Of a DNA stretch of 64,000 bases, positions 1 to 7,433 are shown in pieces (position 1 is the stretch's first letter; each line of letters starts with the position of its first letter). Made by a program: the position numbers and the translations under genes. The notes beneath the pieces are model-generated. The model had not been told where the DNA came from. It made no database searches and worked only from the letters and a program-made list of their open reading frames with translations. The DNA is taken from contig ONJX01000016.1 of assembly GCA_900318255.1 (NCBI GenBank), positions 1 through 64,000 on the forward strand, written 5' to 3'. The DNA comes from an uncultured Prevotellaceae bacterium. Lineage in GTDB: Bacteria > Bacteroidota > Bacteroidia > Bacteroidales > Muribaculaceae.

Positions 1-135
1 AGGTGAGCGCACTTACTGTCTCACAATATCTAAACAAGATTAACAACCGACCAATCGGCAGAATCAAGTATGCGCTCGCTTAATTCCGCCAACGGGTATA
101 ATATGTGTAACTTTACACCGACATTAAAAACTGAT

Positions 136-561
136 ATGGAAAATTTAAAGAACATGCTCAACAATCCCAAGGTTAGGGGAGTGTTGTGCTCAGCTACGGG
201 CGAGATTGTGGAGTTTCACAACCCAGGGGTGAAAGACCTTTTCATCCTTGTGAATACTCGTCCTCAAGTGCTTGACGGGGCTGCGGTTGCCGATCGCGTG
301 ATAGGTCTCGGAGCGGCGATGCTGCTCGTGCTTGGAAACGTGAAGCATGTCTATGCCAAGTTAATAAGCGAGCCTGCAATAAAGGTGCTGCGCGAGGCTT
401 GCATCCACCTCGATTATGAAAAAGCGGTACCCAACATCATCAACCGCGATGGCACCGACGTGTGCCCCGTTGAGAAGCTTACCATGAATATCACCGAGCC
501 TAGCGAGGCTTTCGAGAGAATAAAAGAATTTTTAATCAACAAAAATATTATTCAGTCATGA
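136..561 (+). CDS. DUF1893 domain protein
   Basis: The product is about 141 residues when started at the ATG at 136; upstream in-frame ATGs at 70 and 103 would add residues that do not look like the family. Recognisable DUF1893 features are the early GVLCSATGEIVEF strand, the central DGAAVADRVIGLGAAML segment and a late Cys in GTDVCPVEKL. The family has a cytidine-deaminase-like fold, but its biochemical role is not known to me. Its stop overlaps the start of the next gene by four bases (ATGA), so the two are probably translationally coupled. The neighbouring ECF-type membrane protein suggests a role in a small-molecule uptake or salvage system; this is inference only. Cytoplasmic, with no signal peptide. 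Confidence 0.8.
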   Translation: MENLKNMLNNPKVRGVLCSATGEIVEFHNPGVKDLFILVNTRPQVLDGAAVADRVIGLGAAMLLVLGNVKHVYAKLISEPAIKVLREACIHLDYEKAVPNIINRDGTDVCPVEKLTMNITEPSEAFERIKEFLINKNIIQS

Positions 562-1076
562 AATCTACAACATCACAGGTAGCTCTTTATCAGCTTAGCT
601 ACAGCCAGTTAAAAACTTATCTCATTGCAACGTTATTTGTTGTGGGCAACATCGCCTTGCCACAGCTGTGCCATCTCATCCCGCAGGGAGGTCTTATTTT
701 CTTGCCCATCTATTTCTTCACCCTGGTGGCGGCCTATAAGTATGGCTTCGCTGTGGGCCTGACCACGGCAGTGCTCTCGCCACTGGTAAACAGCGCCCTT
801 TTTGGCATGCCGCCAGCTGCTATGCTGCCCATTATCCTTATTAAGAGTGTGACACTTGCAGCAGCCGCAGCCTTGATTGCCAAGAAGAGTGGCAAAGTTT
901 CCCTGCTCACTGTGGCGATGGCAGTTATCGCTTATCAGCTCATCGGTTCGCTTGCTGAGTGGGCAATGACAGGCTCGATAGAGGCAGCTTCTCAAGACAT
1001 CATCCTGGGCTGGCCTGGCTGCTTAATCCAGATTGTGGGTGGATATGTAATGCTGCGTTACTTATTAAAGAAGTAA
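558..1076 (+). CDS. ECF transporter S-component-like membrane protein
   Basis: A hydrophobic protein of 172 residues with about six predicted membrane segments (roughly residues 18-40, 45-63, 66-80, 88-107, 114-135 and 148-168). The pattern of small residues in the middle helices (VGLTTAVLSPLVNSALFGMP) resembles substrate-binding S components of energy-coupling-factor importers. Such proteins bind a vitamin or nucleobase-like substrate and need a separate T component and ATPases, which are not in this window. The substrate cannot be told from sequence. The ATG overlaps the stop of the DUF1893 gene by four bases and the next gene starts three bases after its stop, so the three form one tight unit. 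Confidence 0.7.
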   Translation: MKSTTSQVALYQLSYSQLKTYLIATLFVVGNIALPQLCHLIPQGGLIFLPIYFFTLVAAYKYGFAVGLTTAVLSPLVNSALFGMPPAAMLPIILIKSVTLAAAAALIAKKSGKVSLLTVAMAVIAYQLIGSLAEWAMTGSIEAASQDIILGWPGCLIQIVGGYVMLRYLLKK

Positions 1077-1079
1077 GTT

Positions 1080-2183
1080 ATGGAATACAAGCCGTTTAAG
1101 GATATTAAATTGTCAAGGTTGGGCTTTGGCAACATGCGTTTGCCGTAGCTTGATGGCAAGATTGATTTTGAGCGCGCCTCGGCGATGATAGACCGCGCGA
1201 TGGCGGCTGGCGTGAACTACTACGACACCGCCTGGATGTATCACAACTGCACTAGCGAGGACTTCCTGGGCGAGGCTCTCAAGAAGCATCCGCGCCACTC
1301 GTTCTATCTGGCTACGAAGTTCAATATTGATTTCAACAGTGACTATAAGCTCGTCTTTGACACTCAACTCAAGAAGCTGCAGACCGACTATATCGATTTT
1401 TACCTGATTCATTGCATTATGGACAGCAACATCCACCGCTATGTGGACGATGGCAGTGTAGATTACTTCCTTGAGAAGCAGCGAGAGGGCAAGATTCGCT
1501 ACCTGGGTTTCTCGTGTCACTCGAGTGTGGAGGCATTGCAATGGTTTGCCAATCATCACAAGTGGGACTTTGCCCAGCTGCAACTCAACTATTTCGACTG
1601 GCTCTACTCGGCCACCGAGCAGGAGTACAAGGTGCTTGAGGAGTGCGGCATCCCCATCATGGTGATGGAACCCGTGCGTGGCGGCAAGCTAGCTCATCTC
1701 ACGCCCGAGATTGAGGCAATGCTCAAGGAGGCACATCCCGAGTGGTCGATTCCCTCGTGGGGATTCCGCTTTGTGCGCAGCCTGCCTCAAGTGCAAACTG
1801 TGTTGAGCGGCATGAGCACTATGGAGCAGGTGGAGGACAACTTAGCTACGTTCAATGACTCGACAGAGTTCACCCAGGCCGACCGCGACTTGCTCTTTAA
1901 GGCGTGTGAGATGTTTCATGATCATGTGAAGATACCTTGCACAGCCTGCCGTTACTGCTGCGACGGATGCCCCATGTGGATTAACATTCCCGAGTTCTTG
2001 AAGATCTACAACAACTACAAGGTGGATGCCGAGTGGGACGACACCATCAAAGCTAAACTAGCAAAGGTGGACTCACAAGGCACACCTGCCGACTGCCTCG
2101 CATGTGGCGCTTGTACCAGCCACTGCCCTCAGCGCATCGACATCCCCTCCATCATGAGCGAGATGAGCGAGAAGTTCTATTGA
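1080..2183 (+). pseudogene. Aldo/keto reductase with C-terminal Fe-S domain, broken by one in-frame TAG
   Basis: The reading frame begins at the ATG at 1080 with the expected family start (YKPFKDIKLSRLGFGNMRLP), meets TAG at 1146-1148, then continues with no other lesion to 2183 as LDGKIDFERASAMIDRAM and onward. Catalytic AKR residues are intact: Asp and Tyr in YDTAWMYH, Lys in LATKF and His in LIHC. The C-terminus has two 4Fe-4S motifs of the C-x2-C-x2-C-x3-CP type (CTACRYCCDGCP and CLACGACTSHCP), as in the ferredoxin-like AKR subfamily of anaerobes. A CAG-to-TAG transition would explain the break. Internal initiation at 1185 would give 332 residues without the first beta strands. Read as a recent pseudogene, a readthrough gene or a sequencing error; TAG ends other genes here, so recoding is unlikely. 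Confidence 0.75.
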
Positions 2184-2205
2184 TACCCCCAAAAAAATAG
2201 CAAAA

Positions 2206-3483
2206 ATGAGCAAGCTAAAACTTTTCTTACTGCTGGCTGTAGCACTCATGGCAGGGCGCGTTGATGCCGCGCAACTTAGTGAGATGCAGCTGCGTGCCGC
2301 AGCAACCCATGTGCTCAAGGCCAAGCGGCCAGTGCAGCGTGTGGCAACCTATAAAAACCTGGCGGTCTATAACCAGCAGGGCGGTGGATTTGCAATTGTT
2401 GCTGTTCGCGACAATGCTCCAGCTGTGGTCGCTTATTCGAGTGAAGGTGCTTTTGACGCCTCCACCCCTAACCCCGGTTTCAACTGGTGGCTCCGAGCCA
2501 TCAAGGATGCTACATTGAAGGAGACCACAAAGCCCGACCCGTCGCGGTTCAAGCCACGTGTAGATCCGCTCACCACTACCAAGTGGGGGCAGAATGAGCC
2601 CTTCCGCTACATGTGCCCATTCCTGCAATATGACCCCGACTTGAGCCACTATGGAGTGTATATACCCGATTCCACCCACAATGCCGTGGGGTGTGGGCCG
2701 GCAGCAATGGCTCAGCTGATGAAATACTACAACTATCCCAAGCATGGCAAGGGCAGTGCATCGGTGGTGGTGAAATATGACCAAGCCAACGTGACGCTGA
2801 GTGTGGATTTAGAGAACGCCACTTACGAGTGGGACAAGATGCTTGACGATTATAGCGGAGACTATAGCGAGGACAATGGCAAGGCCGCAGCCCAGCTGTG
2901 CTACCATGCTGCTGTTGCTGCTCAAGCTAACTGGAACAGCCTGGGTGGTGCCACATTTGACGAGAATATCCTTAGTGCCATGATCAACAATTTCAGCTAT
3001 AACCCATCGGCCCAAGTGCTTAATCGTCCGCTCTATGACGAGCCTGCATGGATGGAGATGATTTATCGCATGCTAAGTGATGGGCACCCGGTGCTATATT
3101 CGGGCAAGGACATAAACTTTGAGGTGGGAATCCTCGTGGGCCACAATTTCATCATCGACGGCTACGACGAGAACGGACTCGTGCATGTGAACTGGGGATG
3201 GCATGGGCAGCAAGACGGCTACTTCGACATAGCCACACTGCAGGTGGGCAGGCTGTCGTTTGACGACTGGCAGGGCATGTACCTCGACCTTTATCCCACC
3301 GAGCAAGTGCTCACTGGCGATGTGAATTGCGACGGCTCGGTAACAGCAACCGACGTTACCGCCCTCTATGAGTATCTGCTCAATGGCGACACCACATACC
3401 TCTCTACAAGCGATGTTGATGGCGATGGCACGGTAACAAGTGCCGATGTCACAAAGATTTATGACATTTTGCTTGGAATATGA
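2206..3483 (+). CDS. Secreted C10-family cysteine peptidase with dockerin-like tail
   Basis: A 425-residue protein with a signal peptide (residues 1-21, ending near VDAA), a propeptide region of the streptopain/Spi type (about 22-120) and a C10 peptidase domain (about 121-365). The catalytic Cys is C163 in AVGCGPAAMAQLMKYY and the catalytic His is H313 in VGHNFIIDGY, followed by the family's HVNWGWHGQQDGYF. Residues 371-425 hold two EF-hand-like dockerin repeats (GDVNCDGSVTATDV and SDVDGDGTVTSADV). It probably degrades proteins outside the cell or at the surface after removal of the propeptide. It lies 22 bases after the aldo/keto reductase and has no visible promoter of its own. A decayed FISUMP fragment follows its TGA in the same frame. 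Confidence 0.9.
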   Translation: MSKLKLFLLLAVALMAGRVDAAQLSEMQLRAAATHVLKAKRPVQRVATYKNLAVYNQQGGGFAIVAVRDNAPAVVAYSSEGAFDASTPNPGFNWWLRAIKDATLKETTKPDPSRFKPRVDPLTTTKWGQNEPFRYMCPFLQYDPDLSHYGVYIPDSTHNAVGCGPAAMAQLMKYYNYPKHGKGSASVVVKYDQANVTLSVDLENATYEWDKMLDDYSGDYSEDNGKAAAQLCYHAAVAAQANWNSLGGATFDENILSAMINNFSYNPSAQVLNRPLYDEPAWMEMIYRMLSDGHPVLYSGKDINFEVGILVGHNFIIDGYDENGLVHVNWGWHGQQDGYFDIATLQVGRLSFDDWQGMYLDLYPTEQVLTGDVNCDGSVTATDVTALYEYLLNGDTTYLSTSDVDGDGTVTSADVTKIYDILLGI

Positions 3484-3651
3484 GCAAAAAAGCTCAAGTG
3501 CTGCACCAATAGCAGCTACGGCTACAACGGCTTAGTGGATAACAAGAACGAGCTTGGCTCCGAGAACGATGCCGCTACTGCCAGGGCGGTTTGGGTTACA
3601 TGCAATGGCAGCGGTCGAAGCGTGCGTGCGGTGCGCGTGCCGCAGAATTAG
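3484..3651 (+). pseudogene. Remnant of a FISUMP-repeat protein, in frame after the C10 peptidase stop
   Basis: Immediately after the TGA at 3481-3483, the same frame stays open for 55 codons to TAG at 3649. It reads CCTNSSYGYNGLVDNKNELG, then a short junk stretch, then GRSVRAVRVPQN. The first part matches the middle of the FISUMP repeat present at 63.5 kb (KYCTISGYGYNGF) and the last part matches that repeat's end (GVRAVRVQK). The roughly 100 residues between are missing. There is no start codon or signal peptide. The simplest reading is an internal deletion of an old FISUMP gene or domain whose N-terminal end is now replaced by the peptidase. Not expected to be translated except by readthrough. 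Confidence 0.65.
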
Positions 3652-3725
3652 AGCCCTTCTCCCCAAAAAACGAACCCCTTAAGCCGTCAATGTATTCGCG
3701 CAGTGAGGCTTGAGGAGCAATGTAG

Positions 3726-3745
3726 GGACAAGGCGTGCCTTGTCC
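3726..3745. repeat. Palindromic interspersed repeat, copy 1
   Basis: A 20-base near-perfect palindrome, GGACAAGGC-GT-GCCTTGTCC, preceded by GTAG. A second copy is present at 46739-46757 with a one-base centre (GGACAAGGC-T-GCCTTGTCC), there followed by CTAC, the complement of GTAG. Both sit in gene ends rather than in genes. Confidence 0.7.
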
Positions 3746-3778
3746 GCCGGCCTAGCAAGTTGAGCAATGAATATATAG

Positions 3779-3814
3779 AAAAAACACCGGCAGATTGTGT
3801 TGCCAGTGTTTTTT
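3779..3814 (-). terminator. Terminator after icd
   Basis: Inverted repeat with arms 3779-3792 and 3801-3814 (CACCGGCA paired with TGCCAGTG, one G-T pair), flanked by A runs on the left and T runs on the right. Read from the minus strand it is followed by a T tract, so it can end the citrate block transcript; its symmetry means it can also end the peptidase transcript from the other side. Confidence 0.75.
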
Positions 3815-3838
3815 GCTGTAGTGTTGCTAATGATGTGA

Positions 3839-5059
3839 TTAGCAGCAGCCGAGACGCTTCTCGAGGTTGGCACGGATGGCCTTGATGAACTCGAGGCTGT
3901 TAACCTGCTTGGGCTCGATGCCTTCCATGAGGTTCACGAGGTCCTTGGTAACGATGCCAGCGTTGAGGGTATCGAAGCAAGCTGCCTCGAGCTGGTCGCC
4001 AAAGTTCATGAGGTCCTTCAAGCCGTCCTTCTCGCCGCGCTTGCGCAGAGCGCCGCTCCAAGCGAAGATGGTAGCCATGGGGTTGGTAGAGGTCTGCTCT
4101 CCCTCAAGGTACTTGTAGTAGTGGCGGGTCACGGTGCCGTGAGCTGCCTCATACTCGTAGTTGCCGTCGGGGCTAACGAGCACGCTGGTCATCATGGCGA
4201 GCGAGCCAAAAGCTGTAGAAACCATGTCGCTCATCACGTCGCCGTCGTAGTTCTTGCAAGCCCAGATGTATCCACCCTTGCTGCGGATTACGCGAGCCAC
4301 AGCGTCGTCGATGAGGGTGTAGAAGTACTCCAGACCGAGCTTCTCGAACTCTGCCTTGTAGTTCTGCTCATAAACCTCCTCGAAGATGATGCGGAACTGA
4401 GCGTCGTATTTCTTGCTGATAGTGTCCTTGGTCGAGAACCACAGGTCTTGCTTGGTGTCGATAGCATACTTGAAGCAGCTGTGAGCAAACGAGCGGATAG
4501 ACTTGTCCATGTTGTGCATGCCTTGCAGAACGCCAGGACCCTTGAACTCGTGGATAACAACCTCCTCGTGCTTGCCGCTCTCGCCGTCGAAGACGAGCTT
4601 AGCAACGCCTGGCTCGTCGGCACGAAGCTCTACACTCTTATAAACGTCGCCATAGGCGTGACGAGCGATGGTGATGGGCTTCTCCCAGTTCTTAACAACT
4701 GGCTTGATGCTTGGGATAGTGATAGGAGCGCGGAACACGGTACCGTCGAGGATAGAACGGATGGTGCCGTTGGGGCTCTTCCACATCTCGTGGAGCTTGT
4801 ACTCGTCCATACGCTTGAGGTTAGGAGTGATAGTAGCGCACTTAACAGCTACACCCAGCTCCTTGGTCTTCTCGGCGGCCTCAATGGTGATTTGGTCGCG
4901 AGTCTCGTCACGCTTAACGAGTCCCAGGTCGTAATACTCTGATTTGAGGTCCACGAATGGGAGGATGAGTTCGTCCTTGATCATCTTCCACAGGATGCGG
5001 GTCATCTCGTCGCCGTCCATCTCCACGATGGGAGTGGTCATTTTAATTTTTTCTGCCAT
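3839..5059 (-). CDS. icd: NADP-dependent isocitrate dehydrogenase (dimeric, eukaryote-like type)
   Basis: Converts isocitrate and NADP+ to 2-oxoglutarate, CO2 and NADPH, and can run in reverse. The ATG at 5059 gives 406 residues beginning MAEKIKMTTPIVEMDGDEMT, as in the mitochondrial/cytosolic IDH type; an upstream ATG at 5122 would add 21 residues that overlap an inverted repeat and is rejected. Substrate motifs seen are KCATITPNLKR, KSPNGTIRSILDGTVFR, the ARHAYGDVY segment, the metal-binding DDAVARVIRSKGG region and the NADP-binding AAHGTVTRHY. Last gene of the citrate block, 92 bases after aconitase with a 13-base inverted repeat between them. A strong terminator follows. No citrate synthase gene accompanies it here. 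Confidence 0.95.
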   Translation of the reverse strand: MAEKIKMTTPIVEMDGDEMTRILWKMIKDELILPFVDLKSEYYDLGLVKRDETRDQITIEAAEKTKELGVAVKCATITPNLKRMDEYKLHEMWKSPNGTIRSILDGTVFRAPITIPSIKPVVKNWEKPITIARHAYGDVYKSVELRADEPGVAKLVFDGESGKHEEVVIHEFKGPGVLQGMHNMDKSIRSFAHSCFKYAIDTKQDLWFSTKDTISKKYDAQFRIIFEEVYEQNYKAEFEKLGLEYFYTLIDDAVARVIRSKGGYIWACKNYDGDVMSDMVSTAFGSLAMMTSVLVSPDGNYEYEAAHGTVTRHYYKYLEGEQTSTNPMATIFAWSGALRKRGEKDGLKDLMNFGDQLEAACFDTLNAGIVTKDLVNLMEGIEPKQVNSLEFIKAIRANLEKRLGCC

Positions 5060-5088
5060 AATTGTTGTAAGAAAATTTTGTTTTTTAA

Positions 5089-5126
5089 AGTTGTGTGGCA
5101 CATGGCTATAGTGGTGCCACACAACT
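5089..5126 (-). repeat. 13-base perfect inverted repeat between acn and icd
   Basis: Arms AGTTGTGTGGCAC (5089-5101) and GTGCCACACAACT (5114-5126) with a 12-base loop. In the minus-strand transcript the hairpin is followed by only three T and then A-rich sequence, so it is not a good intrinsic terminator. It could be an RNA processing or stabilising hairpin that sets the acn/icd ratio, or an operator. Confidence 0.7.
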
Positions 5127-5151
5127 AATTAAATTGTTTTATAGATAATGA

Positions 5152-7392
5152 TTATTTTTTGCTCTTGTAGTAGTTCATCAAGCAGCCCTGAGCCAGGATC
5201 TCGCGCTCGTCGGCAGTGAGGTTCTGGAAGTAGAGGTGGATGTCCTTAACGCCATCGGCAGTGATAACCTTAGCGTCGATTTCCTCCTTACCGCTAACGA
5301 TGGCCTCGCGGATGCCAGGAACGAACACGAAGTCGCCTGGGTTGTACTCAAACTTGGTCTCGGGAGCGATAGTGAAAGGCACGATACCCCAGTTGATGCA
5401 GTTGCTGCGATAGCGCTTAGTGGCATACTCGTAGCAGATGTTGGCGTCGCCACCAAGCACCTTCTGGCACGAAGCGGCCTGCTCGCGTGCGCTACCATCA
5501 CCAGGACGATTGGCGAAGACGCAAGAACCAAACGAAGTGTCCTCGGCCTTAGCGCCTACCTTAGCAAGAGCAGCGGCTACGTTCTCGGGAACATTGCCGG
5601 CACGGCGCTCGAGGTCTTGAGCCTGGATGCGCTTGCTCAAGCCTACATACTCAGGAACGCGACGTGAGAGAGCAAACTCCGAGAGCTTCAATGGGTTAGA
5701 GCGGTAGCTCGAAGTCTCGCCCGAAGGGATGAGTTCATCGGTAGTGGTAACGGGGTCGTGGATAACGGCAGCCAGCTCAAGGAGCATGTTGTCCTGCATG
5801 GGGTACATCTTGGGCCAATCCTTGATGTTGGGGCCATACTTGAGCTCCTGGTTGAGGTCGGCATGGCCGAAGCCGTTATAAACGCGACGCTGATAAACGC
5901 GCTCGTCGAAGTCGTAGGGCTTGTGGTCGTCGGTGTAGTCAACATCGGTAGCAGCGGTGATAACACCACCGTTAGCAGCTGTTGCAGCGATAGAACGGGC
6001 GTCCATCAGAGCAACGAGCGAAATCTGACCCTGACCGGGCTTAGAACCCTCGCGGTTGGGGAAGTTGCGGGTTGTGTGACGAATACTCAAGCCGTTGTTG
6101 CTAGGCACGTCGCCAGCGCCGAAGCAAGGACCGCAGAATGCAGGCTTGATAACCACGCCAGCCTCGAGCAGCTCCTCGGCAATGCGGTTGCGAGTTGTTG
6201 CCAGATAAACGGGCACTGACTGTGGATAAGCGCTCATAGTGAAGTAGTCGTTGCCGATGCTTGCGCCCTTCATGATCGAAGCGGCAGCGCTGAGGTTGTC
6301 GTAGGTACCTCCCGAGCAACCAGCGATGATGCCCTGGTCGGCGTGAAGCTTGCCGTCGATTACCTTGTCAACGAGGTCAACCTGCACCTTGTCGCCAAAG
6401 CGCTTCTTGGTATCTTCCTCAACAGCCTTCAAGATCTCAACAGGATTTTCCTGAAGCTCGTGGATGGTGAATGCGTTAGATGGGTGGAAGGGAAGAGCAA
6501 TCATTGACTCTTGAGTGCTGAGGTCAATCTTGATCATAGCATCGTAGTAAGCTACCTTGCCAGGCTTGAGCTCACGATAGTCCTGTGGACGCTTGTGAAT
6601 CTCGTAGTGGTGCTTAACCTCGTCGTCGGTTACCCAAATCGAGCTAAGGCAAGTGGTCTCGGTGGTCATGATGTCGATGCCATTACGGAAGTCGATAGGC
6701 AACTCCTTAACGCCAGGGCCAGCAAACTCGAGAACTTTGTTCTTTACAAAGCCGCTCTCGAAGGTGGCTTTAACAAGCGAGATGGCTACATCGTGGGGGC
6801 CTACACCCTTACGGGGCTTGCCTTCTAACCACACGAGCACAACCTCAGGAGCGTTGATGTCCCAAGTGTTCTTGAGCAGCTGCTTCACGAGCTCGCCACC
6901 GCCTTCGCCCACGCCCATGTTGCCGAGTGAGCCATAGCGGGTGTGACTGTCGCTACCGAGAATCATGTTGCCGCACTTAACCATTGCCTCGCGGGCATAC
7001 TGGTGAATAACGGCCTGGTTAGCAGGAACGTAGATGCCGCCATACTTCTTGGCAGCCGAGAGACCAAACACATGGTCGTCTTCGTTGATTGTGCCGCCCA
7101 CTGCGCAGAGCGAGTTGTGGCAGTTGGTCATTGCATAGGGCAATGGGAACTTGTCGAGACCGCTGGCGCGAGCAGTTTGGATAATGCCCACATAGGTGAT
7201 GTCGTGCGACATCATTGCGTCGAAGCGAATTCTCATCTTCTTACCTTTGCTGCCATCCACGTCGTGCGAGCGCAGAATGCCATAGGTAATAGTGTTCTCG
7301 CGAGCCTCATCGGCTGCGGGCAGACCTGTTGCGTCGGTGCGAATTTCGGCACCGTCAATCAAGTAAACTCCATGTTTGATTAATTCTACCAT
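5152..7392 (-). CDS. acn: Aconitate hydratase
   Basis: Interconverts citrate and isocitrate with a 4Fe-4S cluster. The product is 746 residues, the usual length of the mitochondrial/AcnA-like form common in Bacteroidetes. The cluster ligands are visible: C359 in IAGCSGGTYDN and C420/C423 in FCGPCFGAGD. Other signatures are GSDSHTRYGSLGNMGVGEGGGE near residues 146-166 (substrate binding), HTTRNFPNREGS near 439-450, and the swivelling-domain SCREQAA-like segment GDGSAREQAASC. It is 41 bases downstream of citCG on the same strand, so it belongs to the citrate lyase transcript, and it feeds or drains the citrate pool together with icd. Confidence 0.95.
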   Translation of the reverse strand: MVELIKHGVYLIDGAEIRTDATGLPAADEARENTITYGILRSHDVDGSKGKKMRIRFDAMMSHDITYVGIIQTARASGLDKFPLPYAMTNCHNSLCAVGGTINEDDHVFGLSAAKKYGGIYVPANQAVIHQYAREAMVKCGNMILGSDSHTRYGSLGNMGVGEGGGELVKQLLKNTWDINAPEVVLVWLEGKPRKGVGPHDVAISLVKATFESGFVKNKVLEFAGPGVKELPIDFRNGIDIMTTETTCLSSIWVTDDEVKHHYEIHKRPQDYRELKPGKVAYYDAMIKIDLSTQESMIALPFHPSNAFTIHELQENPVEILKAVEEDTKKRFGDKVQVDLVDKVIDGKLHADQGIIAGCSGGTYDNLSAAASIMKGASIGNDYFTMSAYPQSVPVYLATTRNRIAEELLEAGVVIKPAFCGPCFGAGDVPSNNGLSIRHTTRNFPNREGSKPGQGQISLVALMDARSIAATAANGGVITAATDVDYTDDHKPYDFDERVYQRRVYNGFGHADLNQELKYGPNIKDWPKMYPMQDNMLLELAAVIHDPVTTTDELIPSGETSSYRSNPLKLSEFALSRRVPEYVGLSKRIQAQDLERRAGNVPENVAAALAKVGAKAEDTSFGSCVFANRPGDGSAREQAASCQKVLGGDANICYEYATKRYRSNCINWGIVPFTIAPETKFEYNPGDFVFVPGIREAIVSGKEEIDAKVITADGVKDIHLYFQNLTADEREILAQGCLMNYYKSKK

Positions 7393-7433
7393 AGTGAATT
7401 TAGAAAATTAAATTAGTTATAACTAAAAATAAA

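Noticed and set aside
1..83. Open plus-strand frame ending in TAA at 81-83 (VSALTVSQYLNKINNRPIG and onward), possibly the end of a preceding gene
   Set aside because: Only about 26 codons are visible and no family is recognised; it cannot be told from chance.
1146..1148. TAG read as an amino acid through an altered code
   Set aside because: Other well-supported genes in the window end at TAG (21568-21570, 42562-42564).
4121..4942. 273-codon plus-strand frame opposite icd
   Set aside because: Mirror image of a strongly conserved gene on the other strand; the composition is that of an antisense shadow.
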